A stretch of DNA of 64,000 nt from Ruminococcus sp. (GCF_016283395.1 NZ_JAEEMU010000042.1:57802-121801); one strand, 5' to 3'. Positions 44,641 through 52,821 are shown, counted from the first letter of the stretch. Notes: generated by a model from the sequence alone, not told the origin. A program made the numbers and translations.

Positions 44641-45712
44641 ATTTCTTCAATATATAGTAATGTTCTTCTACGAAGTCTTTAAGCATACTGCTGCCGCCTG
44701 TAGCGATGTCTGTGTAATAGGATAATACTATAGAAGCATCAACTGCATCGACTGTGCCGCTTTCGTTAACGTCCATTTTCTTTATCTCGTCTGCGGTGAG
44801 TGCATAATCGTCTGATACCTGTGATCTTGCATATGCCAAAAGGATATTTGAAGCATCAACGGCATCAATACTACAGTCGCCGTCGGTATCGCCGCGGCTT
44901 ATTATATACGGTCTTGCGTCAAATCCAACTTCCTCGGAATATCTTGCGATATCGTAGCCTGTAAATCCCGGGAGAGTATCATTTACAAATACTATGAGCT
45001 GCACATTGTTTTTTACAGGCTTCGTGGTTGTAGTATAGAATATACCGCCGCTGAAAATGTCGATAGGTGTACCCCATGAAAAACGGCTGTCTGTATTCAG
45101 CTTTTTTACTATCGGAGATATCTCCTTCTTGTCGGAAAGTCCGTATATTATAAGATAGTCTGTATCTTTGTTTTTGCCGCTGTTAAGTACAGCGTCGATC
45201 TTTACATCATCGCCTAAAAACGGCTTGCCTTCGCTGTCTGTGGTAAAGAATTCGATAATGCTGTTTTTGTCGGTAAGTTCTGTCTGAGGTTCGAGAGTGA
45301 AGTCGCTGAAAACTGTTATCTGCTCGATGTTTTCGGACTTCTGAGCCTTTGCGTACTGCTCATCGGTAAGCGGACATACTATCGTAGCAGTAAAGCTTGA
45401 GCAGAATACATCGGAGTTTTTTTCTACTCCCAGTTCTTTGAGTATCTTTGCCGAGGCTTCGGCATATGCAGCCTTGATGAGTTCAAGTCTTAAATCGTAA
45501 TTGCCGTGGGATCTTTCGTCGATCTCCTTTGTGTCGATATCCTTGTAGAATATCCAGTATGACTTGTCCTGCGTGTTTTCAGTCGAGACTGTGGTAGTCG
45601 TCTGCGTTACAGCGGTTTTGTCCTCCGCAACAGCATATGCAGGAGTAAATGACAATGATGTCAGACTTAATGTAAGCGCAGAGATAAACGATAATAATCT
45701 ACGTTTTTTCAT
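44639..45712 (-). CDS. Secreted dockerin protein without recognised catalytic domain
   Basis: 357 aa. Signal peptide (1-28, ending PAYAVA), a short Thr-rich linker, a 230-residue domain I do not recognise (ITVFSDFTLEPQTE, then YLIIYGLSDKKEISPIVKKL, alternating strands and helices) and a C-terminal dockerin (about 275-335; DTDGDCSIDAVDASNILLAY, DVNESGTVDAVDASIVLSYY) with both Ca loops intact. The dockerin has an AVDAS core in both repeats, unlike the ADLV type of GH97 and GH30, so it may bind a different cohesin. The unknown domain has no sugar-binding aromatic pattern; a structural or inhibitor role is possible. RBS GAGGAGG before the ATG. Confidence 0.82.
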   Translation of the reverse strand: MKKRRLLSFISALTLSLTSLSFTPAYAVAEDKTAVTQTTTTVSTENTQDKSYWIFYKDIDTKEIDERSHGNYDLRLELIKAAYAEASAKILKELGVEKNSDVFCSSFTATIVCPLTDEQYAKAQKSENIEQITVFSDFTLEPQTELTDKNSIIEFFTTDSEGKPFLGDDVKIDAVLNSGKNKDTDYLIIYGLSDKKEISPIVKKLNTDSRFSWGTPIDIFSGGIFYTTTTKPVKNNVQLIVFVNDTLPGFTGYDIARYSEEVGFDARPYIISRGDTDGDCSIDAVDASNILLAYARSQVSDDYALTADEIKKMDVNESGTVDAVDASIVLSYYTDIATGGSSMLKDFVEEHYYILKK

Positions 45713-45883
45713 AGTAAGACCTCCTCTTAATAATGACGGGCAGCTGTAAAATGCTGCACATTTTAGCCTTTCACTTATTAGACGTTTGAAAATATCAGCG
45801 CTCTCACAGTTTAAAGAAATAATTATCTTTTAACGGGGGGTATAACCTTTTAACAATAGTCCGCTTGCACCATAATCGTTCCA

Positions 45884-46262
45884 TTGTAGGGGCGGATATT
45901 ATCCGCCCGTTAACAATGAAATAACTGGAAATAGAATGTTGTAGGGAACGCCGCAGCTAACAGCTGCACGTACCCTCTGTCCTATTATAGGGACGCCTTC
46001 TCTTGCAAGGCCCCCTAATCGGGTCCGTCCCCTCTGTCGCGTTGCGACATCTCCCCACCCGTGGGGAGTCACCCTCTTCCGAAAACAATTCACTGGATTG
46101 TTTTCGGAATTCACCCTTGCGATGCGCCTTCGTATTATTTCGCTGTTCTTTAAAAGCTGGGAACAGCGACCAGAGACGCCGTCTCTGGACTCCGCCAAAG
46201 GAACACAGTCCCTTTGGAATCCCGTTCATACGCTCAGCAAGTTATGTGGTGAGTCATGCAAT
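45884..46262. repeat. R2 long structured repeat, copy 2, with REP-like hairpin at its edge
   Basis: Starts with a REP-like hairpin GGGCGGATATTATCCGCCC (45891-45909), then from about 45940 the same modules as 35250-35640. The central hairpin is AACAATTC-A-CTGGATTGTT here against AACAGTCC-A-CTGGACTGTT in copy 1: both arms changed together. It fills the gap between the dockerin gene and the transpeptidase gene. 45713-45883 shows nothing definable apart from the dockerin gene's upstream region. Confidence 0.8.
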
Positions 46263-46266
46263 AAAT

Positions 46267-46299
46267 TAGCCCCGAAGGAGTTCAATGCATCGGGGCTAT
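46267..46299 (-). terminator. Terminator-like hairpin after the first transpeptidase gene
   Basis: AGCCCCGA / TCGGGGCT with a 16-nt loop; the following minus-strand sequence is TAATTTATT, so a weak T-run. Confidence 0.55.
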
Positions 46300-46342
46300 A
46301 CGTCTATATTGGTTTATTTTGTTGTATATGGCGTTTTAATAA

Positions 46343-47812
46343 TCAGTAAGCAAGCACGGTGTCGATTATACCCTGATAGAGATAGCCTGTCTGGCTGGCA
46401 AAATCAAATCCGAAAGCCGCAGGATTTTGCAGCTGCATAACAATTATGTATGAACCGCTTGCCTTGTATTCATCATAGTTTGAATAAGTGATCTTTTCGC
46501 CTGTGCGGTCATAAATGTTTTTAAGGCAGCCTGTTATGTACAGATAATCTCCTGCACCTGTTTCAGCAGTGCCAGTTTTAGCGTAAAACTCATAATTTTC
46601 GGGGACATAAAGTCCGAGATTGCTTGCTACTCCGCGCATACCCTCAAGAAGATTGCCGCGGCAGTTCTCTGGTATGCTTCCGAGTACTTCATATGGAGTA
46701 CTTCCCTTGACAGTCTGGGTGTACGGATCGTTGGTATCCACCACCTGCTGCATGATGAACGGCTTTACCATATCGCCGAATACCGCTTCTCTGCCGAGAG
46801 CTGCAAGGTATATGGGGCAGGTGCGGACATAAGCCTGTCCGAACGCGCTTCTGCGCAGATCATCAAGGCAGTATATCTCGATATTGTTCTCGATAGGTCC
46901 GAAATCGCACTGGATAGGGTCGCAGAAATGGAATATATCGTTAAGGTCTGCAAGCACCTGTTCTGCGCCGAGTGTGTCGAATACCTTGGCGAAGAATATA
47001 TTGCTTGAATTTACGAATGCAGATGTCAGAGTTCTCTCTGGAACAGGATAATATCCCGTATCGTGATCCCAGTTGACTATAGTAGCACCGCTGTCTACCC
47101 ATGTGCCGTCATCGTAAAGAGTGGTTATGCCGTTTTTGTCGGCAATTACCTCTGACATTATCTTGAAGCATGAGCCGGGTGAAGCGTTCTGGAAAGCCTT
47201 GTTTGCAATAGTACCGCCCATAAGACATTCGCCGTATGACGGGTCGGCATCGAACAGCTCAGGATCATAGTTTGGATAGGATACCTCAGCCAGCAGTGAG
47301 CCGTCTGTTCTCATTACTACTATTGAGCCTGCCATGCCCATATTTGCCATATATGTTGAAAGTGCGTTCTGAACATTTGCGTCTACAGTAAGGCGTACCG
47401 ACTGTCCCACGTTAGCCTTCCCGTCAACGGGTGTGGGATTATTTGTACGCAGAATATCACCGAAAACATCGTCTAAGCCTGCCGATGCCGCACTTATTAA
47501 GTTGCTGAATGAATAACCGCAGCCTTCGCCGTAAAAACGCTGATCCTGGTTTTCGTCGGCGTAAGTGCCGTATGTTATAAGGTTATAGTTAGTATCGTAG
47601 ATATTACCTCTGTATACCAGTGTTGTTGTAGTAGTGGTCGTTGTTGTTTCCTCTGTTGTCGTAGCGGCTTGTGCCCCGATGTTTTCCTGCTGTGAGCTTG
47701 AATCAGAGTCGCGGTTTATCGTAACTTTTCCTACTTCCGCTGAACAGGACGGAAACGACAATACCGCCGCTGCTGCAAGCAGCGGAATAAGCCATCTTCC
47801 CCTGAAAATCAT
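46343..47812 (-). CDS. Lipoprotein penicillin-binding transpeptidase, paralogue 1
   Basis: 489 aa. The N terminus has a hydrophobic stretch and lipobox-like SFPSC, then a Thr-rich linker with nine consecutive Thr, then YRGNIYDTNYN, the opening of class B PBP-like proteins. Transpeptidase motifs: S214-C-F-K217, S269-S-N271 and K412-T-G414-TAE, all intact. It should cross-link or sense peptidoglycan peptides outside the membrane. The start at 47812 fits AAGGA upstream and the length of its neighbour; the longer frame to 47908 would start inside the promoter. About 50% similar by eye to the next gene, so a tandem duplication. There is no PBP dimerisation domain of usual size. Confidence 0.87.
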   Translation of the reverse strand: MIFRGRWLIPLLAAAAVLSFPSCSAEVGKVTINRDSDSSSQQENIGAQAATTTEETTTTTTTTTLVYRGNIYDTNYNLITYGTYADENQDQRFYGEGCGYSFSNLISAASAGLDDVFGDILRTNNPTPVDGKANVGQSVRLTVDANVQNALSTYMANMGMAGSIVVMRTDGSLLAEVSYPNYDPELFDADPSYGECLMGGTIANKAFQNASPGSCFKIMSEVIADKNGITTLYDDGTWVDSGATIVNWDHDTGYYPVPERTLTSAFVNSSNIFFAKVFDTLGAEQVLADLNDIFHFCDPIQCDFGPIENNIEIYCLDDLRRSAFGQAYVRTCPIYLAALGREAVFGDMVKPFIMQQVVDTNDPYTQTVKGSTPYEVLGSIPENCRGNLLEGMRGVASNLGLYVPENYEFYAKTGTAETGAGDYLYITGCLKNIYDRTGEKITYSNYDEYKASGSYIIVMQLQNPAAFGFDFASQTGYLYQGIIDTVLAY

Positions 47813-47879
47813 TATGATTACCGTCCTTGTATATATTAGCTTTTTCCACTTTAAATCAGTGGGAAATCTCTCTTTTTTT

Positions 47880-47908
47880 ATTATACATTTTTTTTCTCTT
47901 TTCGTCAA
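47880..47908 (-). promoter_or_regulatory. Promoter of transpeptidase paralogue 1
   Basis: Minus strand TTGACG (47908-47903), 17-bp A-rich spacer, TATAAT (47885-47880). It proves the ATG inside it at 47908 is not the start. Confidence 0.8.
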
Positions 47909-47932
47909 TACGTTTTAAAAAAGAATATAAAA

Positions 47933-47963
47933 AAATTCCCTTCTGCAAATACAAAAGGGAATA
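47933..47963 (-). terminator. Terminator of transpeptidase paralogue 2
   Basis: Minus strand ATTCCCTT / AAGGGAAT stem, 11-nt loop, then TTTTTTT. The two transpeptidase genes are therefore separate transcripts. Confidence 0.85.
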
Positions 47964-47978
47964 TCTTAAAAAACGTTT

Positions 47979-49436
47979 TTAATTTCCTGCAACGATGTTC
48001 AGGATACCGCTGTAAAGTCCTGCGGACTGAGATGCAAATTCAAAGCCGTGAGCCTGTGGATTCTGCACCTCCATTACCAGTACATATGAACCTGTTTCGC
48101 CGTAGTTATCATAGTTGTCGTATGTCTCCGAGCCTGTGCCGTTGTTGTTCTTTGCACAGCCTGTAATATAGAGGTAATCACCTCTCCAGCCCTCGGCTGT
48201 ACCTGTCTTTGCGTAGAAATTGTAGTTACCATTTGCGTATACGCCTACATCAGAGGCAACACCGCTCATACCGTTGAGGAGATTGTCACGACATTCAACA
48301 GGGATAGAAGCGATAACGTCATATGCCTTTGAGCCGTCGCCTGTCTTTGTTCTGCCGTCAGCAGGATCAACAGTTGCTTTCAGTACGAAAGGTGTTACCA
48401 TATCGCCGAATACGGCTTCTCTGCCGAGAGCGGCAAGGAAGATAGGGCAGGTGAGCACCTTTGACTGACCGAATGCACTTCTGCGCAGGTCGTCGATGTC
48501 CTCTATTTCGATATTGTTGCTCAGATCGCCGAAATCGCAGTGTATATCGTATGCGTCGTCTTTGCCGAAGTGGAAAATTGTCTGGAGATCGCTGAGTACA
48601 GCTTCTTCACCGATAGTATCAAACGCTTTTGCAAAGAAGATATTGCTGGAATTTATAAATGCTGAGCTGAGAGAACGCTCCATAGGGTAGCTTGCCTTGT
48701 TTGTTTCGTGATCCCAGTTTACGATAGGGTGGTCGTTGCCGAAGTCCCATGTGCCGTCATCGTGCAGGGAGTATACACCGTGCTTGTCTGCAATTACCTC
48801 AGACATTATCTTGAAGCACGAACCAGGTTCGTAGTTGGAGAATGCCTTGTTTCCGTTTTCGCCCCATGCAAGCTCTTCATCGTATTTCTGGTCGTCAATG
48901 GTACGCGGATCGTATGACGGGTAGTTGACCTGCGCCATAATTGAGCCGTCTGTACGGAGAACTACTGCCGCGCCGACTATATTGTTGCTTTCCATGTAGC
49001 TGTATATCTGATTCTGTATATCTCCGTCAAGGGTGAGCTGTATGGATTTGCCCATATTTCCATCGGCAGGAGTTGTGAGTATATCCTCAAAGGCTGTATC
49101 ATATCCGTCTGACATGGTAGTGAGGATATTTGCAAAGGATACTGCATATGCATCGGCGTAGATGCGGCGTTTGCCGTCCTCAGCCGTAGAAGCAAGGAGA
49201 TTGCCCTTGCAGTCGTAGATATTGCCCTTTACGGCAGTAGCCGCAGGTGTTGACTCTGTGGCTTTTTCAGTCGCAGATGTGGTGGTTTTCGCAGAAGAAG
49301 CTTCTGTAGCCGAGGTGGTCTCGGCAGTGGTGGTGTCGCTTATATTTGCCTGTCCTACGGAAGAAGATGAACAGGAAGCAAATGAAAAGGACATTGCTAT
49401 TGAAGCAGCAAGTGCTGCCATATTTCTTTTATTCAT
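47979..49436 (-). CDS. Lipoprotein penicillin-binding transpeptidase, paralogue 2
   Basis: 485 aa. Lipoprotein signal ending SFASC, a Ser/Thr/Ala/Glu-rich linker (about 25-65), VKGNIYDCKGN, then the transpeptidase domain with S206-C-F-K209, SSN in FINSSNIFFAKAF and K410-T-G-TAE. It aligns with paralogue 1 along its whole length, including GRDxLRRSAFGQ-type and AALGREAVFGDM motifs. Lipid anchoring instead of a transmembrane helix is unusual for a class B PBP and suggests a specialised role (wall assembly at a particular site, or beta-lactam sensing). The upstream region holds R1 copy F. Confidence 0.88.
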   Translation of the reverse strand: MNKRNMAALAASIAMSFSFASCSSSSVGQANISDTTTAETTSATEASSAKTTTSATEKATESTPAATAVKGNIYDCKGNLLASTAEDGKRRIYADAYAVSFANILTTMSDGYDTAFEDILTTPADGNMGKSIQLTLDGDIQNQIYSYMESNNIVGAAVVLRTDGSIMAQVNYPSYDPRTIDDQKYDEELAWGENGNKAFSNYEPGSCFKIMSEVIADKHGVYSLHDDGTWDFGNDHPIVNWDHETNKASYPMERSLSSAFINSSNIFFAKAFDTIGEEAVLSDLQTIFHFGKDDAYDIHCDFGDLSNNIEIEDIDDLRRSAFGQSKVLTCPIFLAALGREAVFGDMVTPFVLKATVDPADGRTKTGDGSKAYDVIASIPVECRDNLLNGMSGVASDVGVYANGNYNFYAKTGTAEGWRGDYLYITGCAKNNNGTGSETYDNYDNYGETGSYVLVMEVQNPQAHGFEFASQSAGLYSGILNIVAGN

Positions 49437-49489
49437 TATATCAATCCTTATTGTATTATGAGCCGTCAGTTTTTTACAGCTTACGGCTT

Positions 49490-49690
49490 TACTGTAAATT
49501 GAGATAGAAAAGAAAAATCTTGTAATAAAGCCATGAGCCGTTAGCCATTAGGCATTAGCCGAAAGTGTTCGCTTACGCTCACATTATTTAAATTATTCGC
49601 CGAAGGCGACACATTGGCTAAAAGCTAAGGGCAAAAGGCTAAAGGCTTGGTTTTATGATAATACTTTCCTGATCCAATCATTATTACAAT
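49490..49690. repeat. R1 MITE-like element, copy F (complete)
   Basis: Left repeat ACTGTAAATTGAGATAG (49490-49506), right end CTTTCCTGATCCAATCATTA (49665-49684). The core (GTTCGCTTACGCTCACATTATT, TCGCC-GAA-GGCGA) is nearly identical to copy D. It lies between divergent genes, so it is upstream of both. Confidence 0.82.
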
Positions 49691-49752
49691 TATTTATTAT
49701 ATCGTAAAGTACTAAGATAGTCAACAGCTTTGAAAAAATCTTTGGAAAATAC

Positions 49753-49781
49753 TTGACTATTTCCGAATTATATGAGATAAT
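49753..49781 (+). promoter_or_regulatory. Promoter of the small multidrug export gene
   Basis: TTGACT (49753-49758), 17-bp spacer, GATAAT (49776-49781). Confidence 0.65.
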
Positions 49782-49820
49782 ATAAACTGTATGTGATTAT
49801 TAGAGAAAGTGAGATCTGAT

Positions 49821-50297
49821 ATGAAAAAATATATTTTTACATTTCTGTTATCAATGGTACCTATTCTGGAGCTGAGAGGCGGTATTCCTCTGGGCGTTGG
49901 TATGGGAGTAAAGTGGTATCATGCAGTTATCATATGTATGATAGGAAATATGATCCCTGTGCCGTTTATTTACCTCTTTGCAAGAAAAATACTTGAATGG
50001 GGCAAGGACAAACCGGGGATCGGCAAGTTCTTTACATGGTGTCTTGAAAAGGGACACAGCGGCGGCGAAAAGCTCAATGAAAAAGCAGGAAAGGGTATAT
50101 TCTGGGCACTGCTTCTCTTTGTTGGTATCCCACTTCCGGGTACAGGTGCATGGACAGGTACTCTTGCAGCAAGCTTCCTCGAAGTTGACTTCAAAAAGAC
50201 AATGCTTGCTGTAACACTCGGAGTTATACTTGCAGCTATTATTATTACAATTGCAACAATTCTTGGTTTCGGTGCATTTGCAGCAGTCAAGAGTTAA
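49821..50297 (+). CDS. Small multidrug export protein family (COG2426)
   Basis: 158 aa membrane protein of the Sm_multidrug_ex family. It starts with KKYIFTFLLSMVPILELRGG, has the conserved IPLGVGMG and a second re-entrant GIPLPGTGAWTG motif, each ending in paired Pro/Gly, and four hydrophobic segments. The name is historical and the transported substrate is not proven; the fold resembles DedA-like proteins. The start at 49821 follows GTGAG; the in-frame GTG at 49809 lies inside that site. Followed by two terminators. Confidence 0.85.
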   Translation: MKKYIFTFLLSMVPILELRGGIPLGVGMGVKWYHAVIICMIGNMIPVPFIYLFARKILEWGKDKPGIGKFFTWCLEKGHSGGEKLNEKAGKGIFWALLLFVGIPLPGTGAWTGTLAASFLEVDFKKTMLAVTLGVILAAIIITIATILGFGAFAAVKS

Positions 50298-50303
50298 AAA
50301 ATA

Positions 50304-50392
50304 TGCCGCGGCATTTTGATGAACGTCACAATGCTGCGGTTTTTTGTATTGTGATAAAGCCTGAAAGCTGAAAATGCTTTCGGGCTTTTTGT
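50304..50392 (+). terminator. Two terminators in tandem
   Basis: First: CCGCGGCATT / AATGCTGCGG then TTTTTT (50304-50346). Second: AAAGCCTGAAAGC / GCTTTCGGGCTTTTT (50355-50392). Confidence 0.85.
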
Positions 50393-50426
50393 AACACTGC
50401 TGCCGCATATCTCATATTATGAAATG

Positions 50427-50455
50427 TGCGGAGGACCTTCGCACGGTTCTCCGCA
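50427..50455 (+). promoter_or_regulatory. Leader hairpin before cotJABC
   Basis: TGCGGAGGACC-TTCGCAC-GGTTCTCCGCA, an 11-bp stem with one G-U, 20 nt before the cotJA start and 10 nt before its GGAGG. Clear sigma-A boxes are missing in 50393-50475, so another sigma factor may read the operon. Confidence 0.5.
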
Positions 50456-50475
50456 GCAGAAAGGAGGACTAAACT

Positions 50476-50733
50476 ATGAAACTCGATCTTTTTGACGATA
50501 TGGAAGGCATGATACTCCGTGAGCGTGAAGCTTCCATGAGTTCTGTGAATATGAGAGCTGATACCAATGGGAACGGCGGTATATCACGCTTTCCGAGGAA
50601 TACTCCTCTTGCTATGGCATACGTTCCATTTCAGCAGTGGGGAGAGACCTATGACGATGACAAGGCTCTGAGCAGGGGAACTCTTTTTCCTGACCTTGAC
50701 CTGCCTTTTTCGGGAGGTGGCGACAAAATATGA
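50476..50733 (+). CDS. cotJA: Spore-coat-associated protein CotJA
   Basis: 85 aa. The C-terminal half, from PLAMAYVPFQQWGETYD to ALSRGTLFPDLDLPF, is the CotJA family signature; the N-terminal 45 residues are a variable polar tail longer than in Bacillus. In Bacillus it is part of the inner coat and acts with CotJC. Many gut Clostridia carry cotJ without evident sporulation. RBS AAAGGAGG. The stop overlaps the cotJB start as ATGA. Confidence 0.9.
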   Translation: MKLDLFDDMEGMILREREASMSSVNMRADTNGNGGISRFPRNTPLAMAYVPFQQWGETYDDDKALSRGTLFPDLDLPFSGGGDKI

Positions 50734-50978
50734 ATGAACGGAGAATACTTCTTAATAAGATCAAAAAATACGATTTTACCCTTAAAGAGCTTAATCTCTA
50801 TCTCGATACTCACCCGAACTGTCAGCGCGCTCTTGCAATGTTCAGTAAGTATAAGGAGCTTCGTCAGAACGCCGTTGATGAGTACAACAGACGCTTCGGA
50901 CCTTTGACTCCCGAACAGAACAACGATATGCAGCATTGGTCGTGGATAGATGATCCGTGGCCGTGGGAAAGGAGATAA
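50730..50978 (+). CDS. cotJB: CotJB family protein
   Basis: 82 aa, full-length CotJB domain: LLNKIKKYDFTLKELNLYLD, then THPNCQRALAMFSKY, YNRRFGPLT and the closing WSWIDDPWPWE. Helical; function unknown beyond coat association in Bacillus. Overlaps cotJA by 4 bases and lies 3 bases before cotJC, so all three are translationally coupled. Confidence 0.92.
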   Translation: MNERRILLNKIKKYDFTLKELNLYLDTHPNCQRALAMFSKYKELRQNAVDEYNRRFGPLTPEQNNDMQHWSWIDDPWPWERR

Positions 50979-50981
50979 ACT

Positions 50982-51542
50982 ATGTGGCAGTATGAGAAGA
51001 AACTTCAATATCCCGTAAATATAAAAACTCCAAACGCAAAGCTCGCTAAGATAATTATATCGCAGCTTGGCGGTCCTGACGGTGAGCTTAGTGCATCGCT
51101 GAGATATCTTAACCAGAGATACGCCATGCCCTATGGTGAGATCAAGGGATTACTGACTGATGTGGGAACTGAGGAGCTCGCCCACTTCGAGATGATATCG
51201 GCTATTCTTTATCAGCTTACAAAGGATCTTTCTATGGAGGAGATAAAGGCAAGCGGTTTTGACACTTATTTCGTGGATCATACTACGGGAATATACCCTG
51301 TTGCAGCTTCGGGAACTCCGTTTACGGCGGCATATTTCCAGTCAAAAGGCGATGTGATAACCGATCTTAGTGAGAACATGGCAGCTGAACAGAAAGCCCG
51401 CACCACATACGACAATATACTTCGTCTTGCAGATGATCCTGATGTCCGTGACCCTATCCGCTTTTTGCGTGAGCGTGAGATAGTTCATTACCAGCGGTTT
51501 GGTGAACCGCTTCGTTCATGCTGCAACAATACGATACAGTAA
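50982..51542 (+). CDS. cotJC: CotJC, manganese-catalase-family protein
   Basis: 186 aa. The ferritin-like dimetal fold is seen in QLGGPDGELSASLRYLNQRY, GTEELAHFEMISA (Glu and His ligands), ENMAAEQKARTTYDN and the last REREIVHYQRFGE motif. Manganese catalases split hydrogen peroxide; CotJC keeps the ligand pattern, so peroxide removal is plausible even without spores. RBS GGAGA. Last gene of cotJABC. Confidence 0.93.
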   Translation: MWQYEKKLQYPVNIKTPNAKLAKIIISQLGGPDGELSASLRYLNQRYAMPYGEIKGLLTDVGTEELAHFEMISAILYQLTKDLSMEEIKASGFDTYFVDHTTGIYPVAASGTPFTAAYFQSKGDVITDLSENMAAEQKARTTYDNILRLADDPDVRDPIRFLREREIVHYQRFGEPLRSCCNNTIQ

Positions 51543-51583
51543 AAATCCCCTTAAACGGCAAATACTGCTCGTTTAAGGGGATA
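51543..51583. terminator. Bidirectional terminator
   Basis: ATCCCCTTAAACG / CGTTTAAGGGGAT, 13-bp stem. T-run (TTTTT) on the minus side, where it ends the LRR/zinc-ribbon gene; on the plus side only ATATATT follows. Confidence 0.82.
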
Positions 51584-51595
51584 TATTATTGCTGC

Positions 51596-52744
51596 TTAGT
51601 AATCCTTACGTGCTTTGCATACAGAGCAGACTTTATCGAAAACGCCTTTGAATTCGCCGCCGCAGTATCTGCACAGTCCGTTTTCCATGTTTTTAGGCTC
51701 CTGAGATTTGGAATACGCAGGAAATGCCCAGTAATTCTTCTGCACCTTGCTGTAGGTAACGTTAAGAAGCTTCGGACAGTTGAAAAAGGTAGCAGGATTT
51801 TTTCCGTATTTATAGGGATTGCTTCCTTTATAAAGCTCGGTATCGCCTGCAAAGGTGACCTGTTCAAGACTTGTACAATCGGCAAAAGCGTAGGGATATA
51901 TAGCTTTTACGCTGTCGGGGATAAGTATTTTTTTCATTCCCGAGCAGCCTCTGAAAGCCTGATTGCCGATATATTCAAGTGTTTCGGGGATATTTATGCT
52001 GCTGAGAGCCGTGCAGTTTCTGAAAGCGTTCATGCCTATCCTTTTAAGACCTGTTGTGGGATCACCGTCAGGGTGCATACTTTCAAAGCTGACGCTTTCC
52101 AGTCCTGTACACTCCGCAAAGGCGTAGTCCTCAATAGTCTTTACTTTTGGCGGGATACTTATGAACTTCAAGCTTGTACAGCCTTCAAATATCCTCCACG
52201 GCAGGAGTTCGAGACCTTTCGGGATATTGACGGATTCAAGACTTGTGCAGCCTGCAAGAGCACCTGCTTCGATGTTTTTGACACTGTCGGGGAATTTTAT
52301 GTCCTTCAGACTTACACAGCCGTTGAATGCATCTATATCAATAGTTTCAACGCCGTCTGAAATATGTATAGTATGCAGGTTTTTACAGCCTGAGAAAGCT
52401 CCTTCACCTATTATCTCGACCCCCTCGGGGATAAATACCGACTCTATGTTGTTCATGCCTTGAAAAGCTATTTCTCCGATAACTGAAATTCCGTCAGGTA
52501 TTCGTATATCCTTGTTTGTATAACCATTATAGCGGATAAGAACGCTTCTCTCTACAACGAAGTCGTTGTCAGAAGTATAAGAGGTTTTTGCAATATCTGC
52601 ATTATCCGCTGAATCTTCGTTATAGCTGGCTATAGCCTTTTTAACGATAAAAGCTTTATTGCAGAACGGGCAGACAGATGCGTCCTCTGTATCGTCAACA
52701 GCAAGAAATCCGCCGCATTTGTAGCATTTACCCTGTACATACAT
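51596..52744 (-). CDS. Zinc-ribbon plus BspA-type LRR protein
   Basis: 382 aa. The N-terminal zinc ribbon C-Y-K-C-G-G...C-P-F-C (residues 7-31), a linker, then about nine LRR_5 repeats (about 90-330, IPDGISVIGEIAFQGMNNI type), and a C-terminal second zinc ribbon C-R-Y-C-G-G...C-S-V-C. It has no signal peptide, so it is cytosolic and built for protein contacts. The start at 52744 follows AAGAAGGCGG; the upstream frame to 52804 overlaps the promoter. Same repeat type as the 152-aa protein at 42 kb. Confidence 0.85.
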   Translation of the reverse strand: MYVQGKCYKCGGFLAVDDTEDASVCPFCNKAFIVKKAIASYNEDSADNADIAKTSYTSDNDFVVERSVLIRYNGYTNKDIRIPDGISVIGEIAFQGMNNIESVFIPEGVEIIGEGAFSGCKNLHTIHISDGVETIDIDAFNGCVSLKDIKFPDSVKNIEAGALAGCTSLESVNIPKGLELLPWRIFEGCTSLKFISIPPKVKTIEDYAFAECTGLESVSFESMHPDGDPTTGLKRIGMNAFRNCTALSSINIPETLEYIGNQAFRGCSGMKKILIPDSVKAIYPYAFADCTSLEQVTFAGDTELYKGSNPYKYGKNPATFFNCPKLLNVTYSKVQKNYWAFPAYSKSQEPKNMENGLCRYCGGEFKGVFDKVCSVCKARKDY

Positions 52745-52792
52745 TGTTATCCGCCTTCTTTCAGTCGTGTATTTTATTTCTGAGTTTATATC

Positions 52793-52821
52793 ATTATATC
52801 GCATTTTTATTCATAAGTCAA
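52793..52821 (-). promoter_or_regulatory. Promoter of the zinc-ribbon/LRR gene
   Basis: Minus strand TTGACT (52821-52816), 17-bp spacer, TATAAT (52798-52793). Confidence 0.78.

Noticed and set aside
45899..46349. Several short frames of 83-99 codons on both strands
   Set aside because: They fall in repeat R2, which is selected for pairing; similar translations would be expected at any R2 copy and are not proteins.
51518..52360. Open frame of 280 codons, plus strand
   Set aside because: Antisense to the LRR repeats of the zinc-ribbon protein; its periodicity mirrors those repeats.
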